This document shows, piece after piece, positions 24,942-33,714 of a DNA stretch of 64,000 bases; position 1 is the first letter of the stretch, and each line of letters opens with the position of its first letter. The DNA is from Lacisediminihabitans sp040549465 (GTDB taxonomy: Bacteria; Actinomycetota; Actinomycetes; Actinomycetales; Microbacteriaceae). Made by a program: the position numbers and the translations under genes. A model generated the notes under the pieces. The model ran no database searches, was not told the origin of the DNA, and saw only the letters and a program-made list of their open reading frames with translations. The stretch lies in NCBI RefSeq assembly GCF_040549465.1, contig NZ_JBEPTL010000002.1:1-64000 (forward strand). Reading direction: 5' to 3'.

Positions 24942-25007
24942 GTGCGCTGTCGTTTCGGCGGTTCGCTGCTTCCGAGAAGGCAGCAGACCGCCGAAACGAC
25001 AGCGCAC
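24942..25007. repeat. Long intergenic inverted repeat 3
   Basis: Arms 24942-24961 and 24988-25007 are a perfect 20-bp match (GTGCGCTGTCGTTTCGGCGG and its complement), with an inner GCTGC/GCAGC stem. It follows the nucleotidase stop by 9 bp, so it can act as a terminator, although it has no T-tract. Confidence 0.9.
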
Positions 25008-25043
25008 GCGGCTCCCCCACACTTCATCCTCTAGGCCCGGCGC

Positions 25044-25970
25044 GTGGAGTTCTCCTATCACCGCCTGGCGCGGTCGTCGCCCTCGTACCGGTGGTGGAAG
25101 CCCCTCATCGTCGCGCTGATCGCTATCGGGTTTTACGTCGCCCTGACGATCATCCTCGTGGTGCTCTTCGTGATCGCGGCGCTCGCCGTTCCCTCCATCA
25201 GCACCGAAATGCTCAAGCTGGTGTCAACCGGCGTGATCGACAACAGCTCACCGGTGATCCTCGCCTTCTCGCTCGGGTCGGTGGCGTTGATCCTTCCCGC
25301 GATCTGGTGTGCGCGGCTCATCATGGGTCCGCGTCCGGTCGGGCTGCTCTCCTCCGTCGCCGGTCGGCTGCGCTGGAGGTGGATGCTGCGGCTCCTCGTG
25401 CCCGTGGTCGTTGCGTACGGCGCCTCAACCCTGTTCTCCTCGCTCCTCCTGCCGCTGTTGCTGGGTGAACCGCTCACGGCACCCGCGATCCGTTCCGACA
25501 CCTGGATCATCGTGATCGTCGCCGTGCTCCTGGTGCCGCTGCAGGCGACGGCGGAGGAGTTCTTCTTCCGTGGCTACCTGATGCAGACCTTCGGTGGCTG
25601 GCTGAGGCATCCGCTCTTCGCGATTCTGCTTCCTATCCCCTTCTTCACCTTCGGTCACGATTACGACATCTGGGGACTGCTCGACGTGACTGTCTTCGGC
25701 GTGACGGCCGCCTGGCTGGTCTGGCGCACCGGCGGGCTGGAGGCGTCGATCGTGGCGCACGTCGTCAACAACACCGTCATCTTCGTGATGGGCGGCTTCG
25801 GGCTCGTCAATGTTGACTCGAAGACCGGCAGCTGGGGCGAACTGGTGGTCTCCGCCGTCACGCTGGCGCTCTATTCCTGGCTGGTGCTGGTCGCGGCGAA
25901 GCGCTTCGGCATCGCCAGGACGCGCGTTGTCGGAGCTCCTCTCCCCGAGCCGGCGCCGCTTCCCGCCTGA
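25044..25970 (+). CDS. CPBP-family intramembrane metalloprotease
   Basis: The 308-residue membrane protein has about eight helices and the CPBP/Abi signature: TAEEFFFRGY (EExxxR near residues 168-176), FFTFGHDYD (FxxxH) and HVVNN. These glutamates and histidines form the active site of Rce1-like proteases. In bacteria the family is linked to bacteriocin immunity or envelope proteolysis; the substrate here is unknown. The GTG start has TAGGCC exactly 6 nt upstream and no Shine-Dalgarno sequence, so a leaderless mRNA is likely. The C-terminal tail is proline-rich (LPEPAPLPA). Confidence 0.88.
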   Translation: MEFSYHRLARSSPSYRWWKPLIVALIAIGFYVALTIILVVLFVIAALAVPSISTEMLKLVSTGVIDNSSPVILAFSLGSVALILPAIWCARLIMGPRPVGLLSSVAGRLRWRWMLRLLVPVVVAYGASTLFSSLLLPLLLGEPLTAPAIRSDTWIIVIVAVLLVPLQATAEEFFFRGYLMQTFGGWLRHPLFAILLPIPFFTFGHDYDIWGLLDVTVFGVTAAWLVWRTGGLEASIVAHVVNNTVIFVMGGFGLVNVDSKTGSWGELVVSAVTLALYSWLVLVAAKRFGIARTRVVGAPLPEPAPLPA

Positions 25971-26026
25971 GTCCACAGTTGGCTCGTTCGAGACTCGCTG
26001 TCGGCGCCCGCGATTAGACTCGCGGG

Positions 26027-27988
26027 GTGAGTTGGAGCGCGGAGATCCCCTGGGATCCGGATATCGAGGCGCCACCCGACCCCTGGGACGAACCGCCGCC
26101 CTTCCCCACTGATTCGGAGATGTCGGACGCAGAGCTGTCGGCGATCGAGCGCGCGCCGGTGACGGCTGCCACACCTCGCTATGCCTCCGCGGAGGAGGCG
26201 CTGCACACCGTCTTCGGGTACGACGCGTTCCGCGGTGAACAGGCGCAGATCATCCAGCAGGTGGTCGACGGTGGTGATGCCCTCGTGCTCATGCCGACCG
26301 GCGGCGGCAAGTCGCTCTGTTACCAGATTCCCGCACTCGTGCGCGAGGGTACCGGCGTCGTCATCTCGCCGCTCATCGCCCTCATGCAGGACCAGGTGGA
26401 TGCCCTCTCCGCCGTCGGCGTGCGCGCCGCGTTCCTCAACTCAACCCAGGATTCGGCCCAGCGCACCGCCGTCGAGCGTGCCTTCCTGTCCGGCGAGCTC
26501 GACCTGCTCTACCTCGCGCCGGAGCGCCTGCGCGTCTCCGCCACCGCCGATCTCCTCGACCGAGGGGTCATCTCGCTCTTCGCCATCGACGAGGCGCACT
26601 GTGTGTCGCAGTGGGGCCACGACTTCCGACCCGACTACCTGCAGCTCTCGATGCTGCACGAGCGCTGGCCGGCGGTTCCGCGCATCGCGCTCACAGCGAC
26701 CGCCACCGAGCAGACCCATCTCGAGATCCAGAAGCGGCTGCAACTGGCCGATGCACGTCATTTCGTCGCGAGCTTCGACCGCCCCAACATCCAGTATCGG
26801 ATCGCCGCGAAGAACGCCCCGCAGCAACAGCTGCTCGAACTGCTGCGCAGCGAACATGCCGGTGACGCGGGCATCGTCTACTGCCTGTCGAGGGCGTCCG
26901 TGGAGAAGACAGCCGAATTCCTCGTGCAGAACGGCATCCCGGCCCTGCCCTATCATGCCGGGCTCGACTCGCGCCTGAGGGCGGCCAACCAGTCGCGCTT
27001 CCTCCGCGAGGATGGCATCGTGATGGTCGCGACGATCGCCTTCGGCATGGGTATCGACAAACCCGATGTGCGTTTCGTCGCCCACCTCGACCTGCCCAAA
27101 TCAGTCGAGGGCTATTACCAGGAGACCGGTCGCGCCGGCCGCGACGGACTCCCGTCGACAGCCTGGCTCGCCTACGGCCTGCAGGATGTCATGCAGCAGC
27201 GTCGCATGATCGACTCGTCAGAGGGAGACGCAGAGCACCGCCGTCGGCTCGGCACCCACCTCGACGCCATGCTCGCCCTCTGCGAGACGGTCGAGTGCCG
27301 GCGGGTGCAGTTGCTCGCCTACTTCGGCGAGATCTCGACGCCGTGCGGCAACTGCGACACCTGCCTTTCACCCCCTGAGGCCTGGGACGGCACCGTTCCC
27401 GCGCAGAAGCTGCTCTCCACCGTCGTGCGGTTGCAGAGGGAGCGCAACCAGAAGTTCGGCGCCGGGCAGATCATCGACATCCTGCTCGGCAAGACCACCC
27501 CTCGCGTCACGCAGTACGACCACGGGAGCCTGAGCACGTTCGGCATCGGCACAGAGCTCGGCGAGCAGGAGTGGCGCGGCGTGGTTCGCCAGCTCCTCGC
27601 GCAGGGCGTTTTGGCGGTCAACAGTGACGGCTACGGAACACTCATCACCACGGAGTCGAGCGCTGCGGTTCTCGGCAGCCAGCGCAGCGTGATGCTGCGG
27701 CGCGAGCCCGAACGCCCAACCCGTGCGGCCAGGGCGCGGCGCACGGCACTCGCCGATCTGCCGGCCTCGGCGGCGCCCGTTTTCGAACAGCTCCGCACCT
27801 GGCGCGCGGCGGAAGCAAAAGAGCAGGGCGTGCCCGCCTACGTCATCTTCCACGACGCGACGCTTAGGGAGATCGCCACCGGCATCCCATCTACGCTCGC
27901 CGAACTCGGCACGATGAGCGGCGTCGGTGAGAACAAACTTGCCAAGTACGGCGAGGCGATCCTGGGAGTGCTCGGCGCCGCTGGATAG
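26027..27988 (+). CDS. recQ: ATP-dependent DNA helicase RecQ
   Basis: The 653-residue helicase contains Walker A MPTGGGKS (about 89-96), IDEAHCVSQWGHDFRPDY (about 187), TATATE, and the RecQ zinc site with four cysteines (C..C..CGNCDTC, about 425-447). A winged-helix region and a C-terminal HRDC-like domain ending LAELGTMSGVGENKLAKYG complete it. It unwinds DNA in recombination repair. The first 50 residues are an acidic, Pro/Trp-rich extension (WDPDIEAPPDPWDEPPPF). The GTG start has TAGACT 6 nt upstream and no ribosome binding site, so the mRNA looks leaderless. The stop lies 12 bp from the convergent cytidylyltransferase gene. Confidence 0.96.
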   Translation: MSWSAEIPWDPDIEAPPDPWDEPPPFPTDSEMSDAELSAIERAPVTAATPRYASAEEALHTVFGYDAFRGEQAQIIQQVVDGGDALVLMPTGGGKSLCYQIPALVREGTGVVISPLIALMQDQVDALSAVGVRAAFLNSTQDSAQRTAVERAFLSGELDLLYLAPERLRVSATADLLDRGVISLFAIDEAHCVSQWGHDFRPDYLQLSMLHERWPAVPRIALTATATEQTHLEIQKRLQLADARHFVASFDRPNIQYRIAAKNAPQQQLLELLRSEHAGDAGIVYCLSRASVEKTAEFLVQNGIPALPYHAGLDSRLRAANQSRFLREDGIVMVATIAFGMGIDKPDVRFVAHLDLPKSVEGYYQETGRAGRDGLPSTAWLAYGLQDVMQQRRMIDSSEGDAEHRRRLGTHLDAMLALCETVECRRVQLLAYFGEISTPCGNCDTCLSPPEAWDGTVPAQKLLSTVVRLQRERNQKFGAGQIIDILLGKTTPRVTQYDHGSLSTFGIGTELGEQEWRGVVRQLLAQGVLAVNSDGYGTLITTESSAAVLGSQRSVMLRREPERPTRAARARRTALADLPASAAPVFEQLRTWRAAEAKEQGVPAYVIFHDATLREIATGIPSTLAELGTMSGVGENKLAKYGEAILGVLGAAG

Positions 27989-28000
27989 AGCGGTACGTGC

Positions 28001-28453
28001 CTAAGCCTGCGCTTCGACGATGCTTCCCGCTCCGGCGGTGATCGCGTCGAGGGCCCGCCGAAGCTGCGTGCTCGAGGTGTGCATCGTGTACGGAAAATAG
28101 ACCACCTCGACCCCGATCGCCGCGAACTCTCGCTCGAGCCGTTGGCCCCTGTCAGTGCCGCGCCAGTCGTCGCCCTTGAAGAAGACGTTGAATCCGACGT
28201 CACGCCAGGTGTCCAGCTTGTCAGGGAGGACCTCGGCGCGCGCCTCATCCACGTAGCTGATGTGGCTGACGATCTCGAGTCGTTCAGCGAGCGGGATAAC
28301 CGGGGTGATGCCCTTAGTCAGTTGCAGCATGTCGTCGGAGACGACGCCGGCGATCAGATAGTCGCACTGGCTCTTGGCGTGCTTGAGGATGTTGAGGTGG
28401 CCGACGTGGAACAGATCGAAGGCACCAGCGGCATAGCCGACTCGTGGGCTCAC
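28001..28453 (-). CDS. Cytidylyltransferase (glycerol-3-phosphate cytidylyltransferase-like)
   Basis: The 150-residue protein is a single nucleotidyltransferase fold with the HxGH motif in DLFHVGHLNIL and the second signature HTSSTQLRR. Single-domain members of the TagD/GCT group activate a polyol phosphate with CTP to give a CDP-alcohol. It opens the polysaccharide locus, and a CDP-alcohol phosphotransferase lies at 37212, so the pair may make and use one CDP-polyol. The start is GTG with AAAGGTG upstream. The actual polyol (glycerol, ribitol or another) is not predictable. Confidence 0.85.
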   Translation of the reverse strand: MSPRVGYAAGAFDLFHVGHLNILKHAKSQCDYLIAGVVSDDMLQLTKGITPVIPLAERLEIVSHISYVDEARAEVLPDKLDTWRDVGFNVFFKGDDWRGTDRGQRLEREFAAIGVEVVYFPYTMHTSSTQLRRALDAITAGAGSIVEAQA

Positions 28454-28588
28454 GAATGCTTCACCTTTCTATTCGGGTTGAAAGGGTAGAACAGCGCTCG
28501 GGTAAGCGCAGGGAGACCTAAACTCTAGCTGCGAACCGGTCCGATTAGCGACTAATTCGGGCTCATGTCACCTGAAAGGGGGATACGG

Positions 28589-28717
28589 ATGTCGACATAT
28601 TGCAATCAATCCGTTATTCTTCGTATCAACCCGCTCGACTACCATGCGGAGTCGGCTTACCTCTGTCGTACTCCCACGAATCCGCATAGGAACCCCGTCT
28701 ATCGTGCATACCGCTAA
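28589..28717 (+). CDS. Possible 42-residue leader peptide
   Basis: A strong Shine-Dalgarno sequence (GAAAGGGGG) precedes an ATG that opens MSTYCNQSVILRINPLDYHA and ends VYRAYR before TAA. The frame runs past the probable start of the beta-helix protein gene (GTG at 28704) and overlaps it by 14 bp. It could couple translation to that gene or be accidental. No homologous family is recognised. The remainder of the 28454-28703 gap shows no other gene. Confidence 0.25.
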   Translation: MSTYCNQSVILRINPLDYHAESAYLCRTPTNPHRNPVYRAYR

Positions 28718-30638
28718 GCACAAGCGCGCCATCGTCCACCATTCCCGACGTCGTTGGGTTATCGCTGGCACTTCGGCTCTCTCAATTGCAGTTGTTACTG
28801 CCGGGCTTGTAGTCGCGGTCGCTCCAGCACACGCTCAAACCTATGTCGCCGACAGGGCAATCGTCTCCGATAACCTCAATCGCCTCATAGCCCAGGGTTG
28901 GGGCTCGGCCCAACTGGGCGGCAAATACAGTTATTCAGAACCTGCGTCCTTTTCGTCCAATGGGACGGCGGGCGTCGCGGCCGCACCGCGGCCAGGATCA
29001 TCAGTGACGGCGGTGCTGCCCTCGACCTCGGCACTTGATGCGATCGCGCGGACCACTCTTATAGTGCCGAGTCTTCCCAGCAAGGGAAACGGTATCTACA
29101 CCGGAATCCGCCTGCGATCGTCGTTCAGCGGCTATTACCTGGCTCAGGTACGCCTTGCGCCCAATGGCACCGCCCTAGTTTCGACGGCGCGGGTCAACCG
29201 TAAGTCTGGAGCGCAGACCAAACTCTCCAAGGAGGTGGTTGCTCTGACTGGTCTTACCGCGGGGAATCGTATCTCGCTCGAATTCAGTACCGCCGGCCGT
29301 GATCCGGTGGCTTTGGCTGTTCGAGCTTGGCGTTCGGGCGCCGTTACGCCGGCCTGGCAGGTGGCGGTGAGCGACTCGAGCGCTGAGCGTATCCAGCAAG
29401 CCGGATCGGTCGCGCTGTGGTCCTACATCTCCAGTTCGAGTTCAGCGCGCAGTGTGGCCTTCGATGAGCTGAAGGCCTACACCCTAAAACCGGTAGTTCC
29501 GGGCGTTCCGTCTCCATCGGGCAGCCCCACTTCGACCCCGACGGCTCCGCCGACACCGACGAACCCCGAACCGACAAACCCGGAGCCCACCAAGCCGACC
29601 ACGCCGCCTGTGCCGGGGAATGCCATCACCTACTCCTCACTTGTTGCTAACAATTCGTTGACGGCAACCCTGGGTCAGGTCCCGGTGGGTAAAGAGGTTC
29701 ACTTCAAGGCGGGCACCTACAGCGCGACAGACTTTGATACCAACAAGATCGCGATTTTCCCATTGCCGAATGTGCGAGGAATCGTTGGTGCGGGTAGTGG
29801 CAAGACGCTCTTCCAGCTTGTGCCTCATTCATCGACGAAGGCCGCATCCGTTCCTTCGCAGTCGACCGCGCCGGTGGGTACGAACCAGTTGTACCTGATG
29901 CGTGTGGGCGGATACGGGCCGAATGGGGAGGGCCTCCCCGCCAACGTTCCTGTGCACCTTGCAGATTTCTCGCTCGTCGGCACGGAGCAGGGTCATCTCT
30001 ACAACGGGCTGATGCTGCACTACGCCGATAATTCGGTGATCGAGGGAATGAAAGTCCAGGGGATTCCCGGAGACAACAACGCGAACCCAGGTGAGACCTT
30101 CGGAATTGGGCTCTATCGATCGAACAACGTAACGATCGATGGCACAGAGATCGATGGTCGGAATGCTTCAGGCATTCGAAATAGTGCATCTCTCATCGGC
30201 ATCAACATGCTCGACGGGTTCACCATAAAAAACAGTTATCTGCACGACGCGAAGTTCGGGGCGGCCGTCACTGCCTATCATTCGACGGGCACGCTCGTCT
30301 ATGAAAACTCGCGCTTTGAAGACAACAATGTCTCTGGTCTGAACTTCGAGGGCAATGACAGTGACATTCGGATCACCGATTGCTCATTCGCCCGGACGCC
30401 ATGGGCGCACATCATCCTTGACGCGATCAATTTCGGTGCGAGTTCGAAGGTGACGATCACCGATCCACTTGTTGAGGGGAAGCCGGTTTCCGCCTCGAAC
30501 AAGCTGCGAATCACCAGCCACGCGACCCCAGGGCAGCGACAGTTGCATTCCGATGTCCACCTATTCGTTAACGGCGTCGAGCACCCTGAGTTCATCGAAT
30601 GGCAGCGTCAGAACGTCGGTGAGGTGGCAGGGAAGTAG
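28704..30638 (+). CDS. Secreted right-handed beta-helix protein
   Basis: The 644-residue protein has a basic N-terminus and a signal peptide ending near APAHA. A module of about 190 residues comes next, with SDNLNRLIAQGWGSAQLGGK at its start and SSARSVAFDELKAYTL at its end. A Pro/Thr linker (PTPTNPEPTNPEPTKPTTPP) follows. The C-terminal parallel beta-helix contains stacked turns such as SNNVTIDGTEIDG, DGFTIKNSYLHDA and SDIRITDCSFAR. Such helices usually bind or cut polysaccharides; no catalytic motif is evident. The module recurs twice in the giant protein at 42575. The start is uncertain: GTG 28704 is chosen for signal-peptide length and a nearby AGGA, but ATG 28644 is open too. Confidence 0.85.
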   Translation: MHTAKHKRAIVHHSRRRWVIAGTSALSIAVVTAGLVVAVAPAHAQTYVADRAIVSDNLNRLIAQGWGSAQLGGKYSYSEPASFSSNGTAGVAAAPRPGSSVTAVLPSTSALDAIARTTLIVPSLPSKGNGIYTGIRLRSSFSGYYLAQVRLAPNGTALVSTARVNRKSGAQTKLSKEVVALTGLTAGNRISLEFSTAGRDPVALAVRAWRSGAVTPAWQVAVSDSSAERIQQAGSVALWSYISSSSSARSVAFDELKAYTLKPVVPGVPSPSGSPTSTPTAPPTPTNPEPTNPEPTKPTTPPVPGNAITYSSLVANNSLTATLGQVPVGKEVHFKAGTYSATDFDTNKIAIFPLPNVRGIVGAGSGKTLFQLVPHSSTKAASVPSQSTAPVGTNQLYLMRVGGYGPNGEGLPANVPVHLADFSLVGTEQGHLYNGLMLHYADNSVIEGMKVQGIPGDNNANPGETFGIGLYRSNNVTIDGTEIDGRNASGIRNSASLIGINMLDGFTIKNSYLHDAKFGAAVTAYHSTGTLVYENSRFEDNNVSGLNFEGNDSDIRITDCSFARTPWAHIILDAINFGASSKVTITDPLVEGKPVSASNKLRITSHATPGQRQLHSDVHLFVNGVEHPEFIEWQRQNVGEVAGK

Positions 30639-30682
30639 GGAACGCCGACCGCTGGATTCCGTTTGGCGACGAGCGCGACCCT

Positions 30683-31168
30683 GTGAGCGCACTCGATCAG
30701 GAGGACCTGGTGACCCAGAGAGACTCCAATGTGTGGCAGGTCATTCAGGCCGATCGTCGCGTGAACCGAAATCCTCGTATTCGTTTAGCGTTCTGGCTTT
30801 TTCGTACCACGGTGGCGCTTAGGGCACAGCAGTTCACCCGCGGGCAGTTCCCCTGCCAGCTTTGGCATTCCATAAATTCATGACCGAGTGGTGCTTTGGC
30901 ATGGAGTTGCTGGCCTCCACTGGTTGTCGGCGCCGGAGCGCCCATCCTCGGTGACGTCCTACTTGGTGATCGAGCGAGTATTAGGGCTGCAGCCGTGGTT
31001 CTCCACGATGTCCCGGCTAATCGAGTTGCTATTGAAAATCCGGCCCGAGTGCGCCTGAGCGATCCGATAACGCTAAAGACTCAGAAATCCAGTCGGCTTG
31101 AAGCGTTGCTCATTCGGCCGTGGCCGGTGTCTCAGGTGCGGCTCCGCGAGTACGCCTCAGAAGCTTGA
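30683..31168 (+). pseudogene. Decayed serine/hexapeptide O-acetyltransferase
   Basis: Two fragments of one enzyme remain. Fragment 1 (30683-30883) reads VWQVIQADRRVNRNPRIRLA and then FWLFRTTVALRAQQF, typical of the N-terminus of CysE/WcaB-like acetyltransferases in polysaccharide loci. Fragment 2 (from 30896, different frame) reads APILGDVLLGDRASIRAAAV and VPANRVAIENPARV, the last hexapeptide turns. The central active-site part is missing and the frame is broken. The 3' end overlaps the flippase gene. It probably once O-acetylated the exopolysaccharide. Confidence 0.75.
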
Positions 31169-32633
31169 CTAGGTTGATTACGGAGACAATATCTTTCCGG
31201 ATCGGACGCACGAGAAGGCAGGCAAGCGCGTAAACGCAGAGCATCGTCAATAGTGCCGCGCCCAGCTGAGGTATCGGACCGAACGGTGCGAGCAGATCAA
31301 CGACTAAGGCCGCGAGAATGCCCGCTACTGCAACCAGCGTCAAGATCCGGAATGCGCCGGCGTAGAGACGCCGCACTGGCAAATCAGTCCGGCGGGACAG
31401 CCAAGCTAGAGAGATGGGCCACTCGACGGCGGCGGAGATCACATATCCCGCTGCGACGCCGACGACGCCCCATTGTGATCCGATGAGGATGCCGGCGACC
31501 TTGATTGCGGAACTCAGAAGGGTGAAACGAAAAAGTGCTCCGGTCAATCCTCGGGTCACATAGACCCAGTAGCCGACAAATGCCAACAATTGGAAGATCC
31601 CAGCGATCGACAGCAGTGAAAAGATCGGAGCGACCGATTCCCACTTCGGGCCGAGAAAGATTGCGGTAACCGGGAATGACGCAGCCGCGATGAGACCGAG
31701 ACCGAGGACGACTGTATATCCAAGCGCCAGCTGCCCCTGTGCGATGTAATCGGCGAACCGTCGATTGTCATCCCGCAGTCGAGACAATACGGGTAGCGCA
31801 ACCGTGGTCAAAGGCAGACGGATCTGATTGAGTGGTGTGGTGAGAAGCTGGTAGGCCCTGCTGTAGAGTCCGAGCGGTATGGTCCCGAAGCGCAGCCCGA
31901 TGATGAAGGAGTCGGTGTTATTGCTGACATAGCCGATGAGCTGACTGGCGACCAGATGCCAGCCGAACTTCAGGAAGGCACGCATCGGCACGTTCCGTTG
32001 TGGTAGCCCCGGAATCCAGCGGGCGGAGATCGAGTTGATGGTCAGCTGGATCAGCGATTGACTGACCTGTTGCACAACCAATGCCCAGAATCCCCATCCG
32101 AGAAGGGCAGCACCGATCGCCAGGAGGAGGCCGAGCGCCGGTGACAAGATGTCGGCTAGGGCGAGTTGGCGGAATCTCAGGCGCCGAACTAGGTCGGCTC
32201 GATACTGTGTCGTGAGACCGTTAAGGATGAAAACTAACGAGAGTGCCCGCGCGATCGGTATGAGCTCGTCCCTGCGATAGATGAGCGCAAGTAGCTCACC
32301 GCCGAAGAAGAACACCAGCACGGCGAGCACAATGCCGATGCCCGTGTTGGTCCAAAACAGGTTGTCGCGCTGTGCACGCGAAAGCTGCGGTGCCTGAATC
32401 GCCGCCGATGAGAGACCGAAATCTCGAAGCAGTTCGCCTACGCCGATAACGGTCATGACCATGGCGATCAGGCCGTAGTCTCGCGGATCGAGCAGCCGCG
32501 CCAGAACAACGACTGAAGCCACCTGGATGAGAATCTTGGCACCCTGGGCAGAGAGGGTTACGGCGGCGCCACGTGCTGCTCGCTTGCCAAGACCTACGGT
32601 TGATTCCTGTGCCGCGCCGACGGGATCAGTCAT
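31110..32633 (-). CDS. Wzx-type oligosaccharide flippase
   Basis: The 507-residue protein has about 14 hydrophobic helices and the signature of the MVF/PST flippase family: LGKRAARGAAVTLSAQGAKI at the N-terminus and RLLDPRDYGLIAMVMTVIG in the second helix region. It should move lipid-linked repeat units across the membrane to the polymerase. The C-terminus is charged (RRTRGAAPETPATAE). Its ATG has a weak GGAG upstream. The gene starts 124 bp downstream of the GT2 gene, and this gap shows no other feature. Confidence 0.9.
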   Translation of the reverse strand: MTDPVGAAQESTVGLGKRAARGAAVTLSAQGAKILIQVASVVVLARLLDPRDYGLIAMVMTVIGVGELLRDFGLSSAAIQAPQLSRAQRDNLFWTNTGIGIVLAVLVFFFGGELLALIYRRDELIPIARALSLVFILNGLTTQYRADLVRRLRFRQLALADILSPALGLLLAIGAALLGWGFWALVVQQVSQSLIQLTINSISARWIPGLPQRNVPMRAFLKFGWHLVASQLIGYVSNNTDSFIIGLRFGTIPLGLYSRAYQLLTTPLNQIRLPLTTVALPVLSRLRDDNRRFADYIAQGQLALGYTVVLGLGLIAAASFPVTAIFLGPKWESVAPIFSLLSIAGIFQLLAFVGYWVYVTRGLTGALFRFTLLSSAIKVAGILIGSQWGVVGVAAGYVISAAVEWPISLAWLSRRTDLPVRRLYAGAFRILTLVAVAGILAALVVDLLAPFGPIPQLGAALLTMLCVYALACLLVRPIRKDIVSVINLVKLLRRTRGAAPETPATAE

Positions 32634-32757
32634 CGAGAGCTACTCCGACATGATCCGCATATGCGAGCGCGGCAGGGCAGATCACGCGCGCAATGAACTG
32701 GGAGAAGATAGCATCTGCCCAGGGATCGAGTATCCACATGGTGACCTGATTAAAGCA

Positions 32758-33714
32758 TCATTTCTTTCGCGCATATTCCTGCACGACGACACCTAAAGAG
32801 GCAGTCACCATGCCAATGCCGCGATTGGCCGCGCGTAGACCACGAGCCTGATGACGATTCGATCGGAGGGCGAGACCCCCAAGGTAGCGCACGCTGCCAC
32901 CGAGAACGCGGAAACCACCTCCGATCGCTGCCCGCGCTCGGACCATCGACCGTCTCGCGCCTTTGGGAGCGAGGATCAGTTCGATCACGCTCGCGGTGTT
33001 GCCTCCGCGCCGCGCCCGGGTCAGAACCCAACGGCGAGTGCTGCGAGACGCCGGCACGAACTCGTCAACGACGGACTCGCTGCAGGCGACAATCCGACCA
33101 CCGTTAGTTGTGAGTTGCTGGGTGAAGAGATTGTCTTCGCCGCCGCTGAGCCCGAGTCGATCATCGAAGTGAAGGTCGAATGATCGAACCTGCTGCAAAT
33201 CTAGGAGCAGATTGTTCGTCGCAGTGACAGCGAGGCTGTCGCCGGTCGTCATTGGCGGGCGCCCAAAGAACTCACCGGCAACTACCCATGGATCGGGTTC
33301 GACATCGAACAGCGAGACGACCTGTCCACGTACGGCGGCGGCTCCGGTGCGTCGCCACATCTCAATGAGAGGACTCAGCCAGCCGGCGCGGGGGACCTCA
33401 TCGTCGTCAATGAAAACCAGGAGATCCGAGGCCTCCGCTTCACGAAGCGCACGATTGCGGCCGGCAGTGATGCCGGGCTCCGGCTCGACGACGTATCGGA
33501 CGGCTGCGAACCCCAACGACTCGACATAGCCACGGGCACTGCCGGTCGGATCGTTGTCCACGATGAGGAGTTCGACTGTCGCGGCGGTCGACGGCGATTT
33601 ATTGACTTCAAGAACCTGCTTCAAGGTCGGAAAAACGGCGCGAGCTAGTTCCGTCGGCCTTTGGAAAGTGAGCATGGCCACGGTCACGACAATCGGCGAA
33701 ACCGCAGTCGTCAT
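32758..33714 (-). CDS. Glycosyltransferase family 2
   Basis: The 318-residue GT-A enzyme begins VAMLTFQRPTELARAV and has LLIVDNDPTGSARG, the DxD-like motif FIDDDEVP and ATNNLLLDL, with GGEDNLFTQQL further on. It transfers a sugar from a nucleotide donor to the lipid-linked repeat unit; donor and acceptor are unknown. The start codon overlaps the stop of the upstream glycosyltransferase by 4 bp (ATGA), so translation is coupled. The C-terminal 60 residues are Arg/Gly-rich and may be membrane-associated. Confidence 0.9.
   Translation of the reverse strand: MTTAVSPIVVTVAMLTFQRPTELARAVFPTLKQVLEVNKSPSTAATVELLIVDNDPTGSARGYVESLGFAAVRYVVEPEPGITAGRNRALREAEASDLLVFIDDDEVPRAGWLSPLIEMWRRTGAAAVRGQVVSLFDVEPDPWVVAGEFFGRPPMTTGDSLAVTATNNLLLDLQQVRSFDLHFDDRLGLSGGEDNLFTQQLTTNGGRIVACSESVVDEFVPASRSTRRWVLTRARRGGNTASVIELILAPKGARRSMVRARAAIGGGFRVLGGSVRYLGGLALRSNRHQARGLRAANRGIGMVTASLGVVVQEYARKK

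Noticed and set aside
23334..25061. A 575-codon frame antisense to the secreted nucleotidase
   Set aside because: Arg/Gly/Asp-rich shadow of the nucleotidase gene and it crosses the long inverted repeat.
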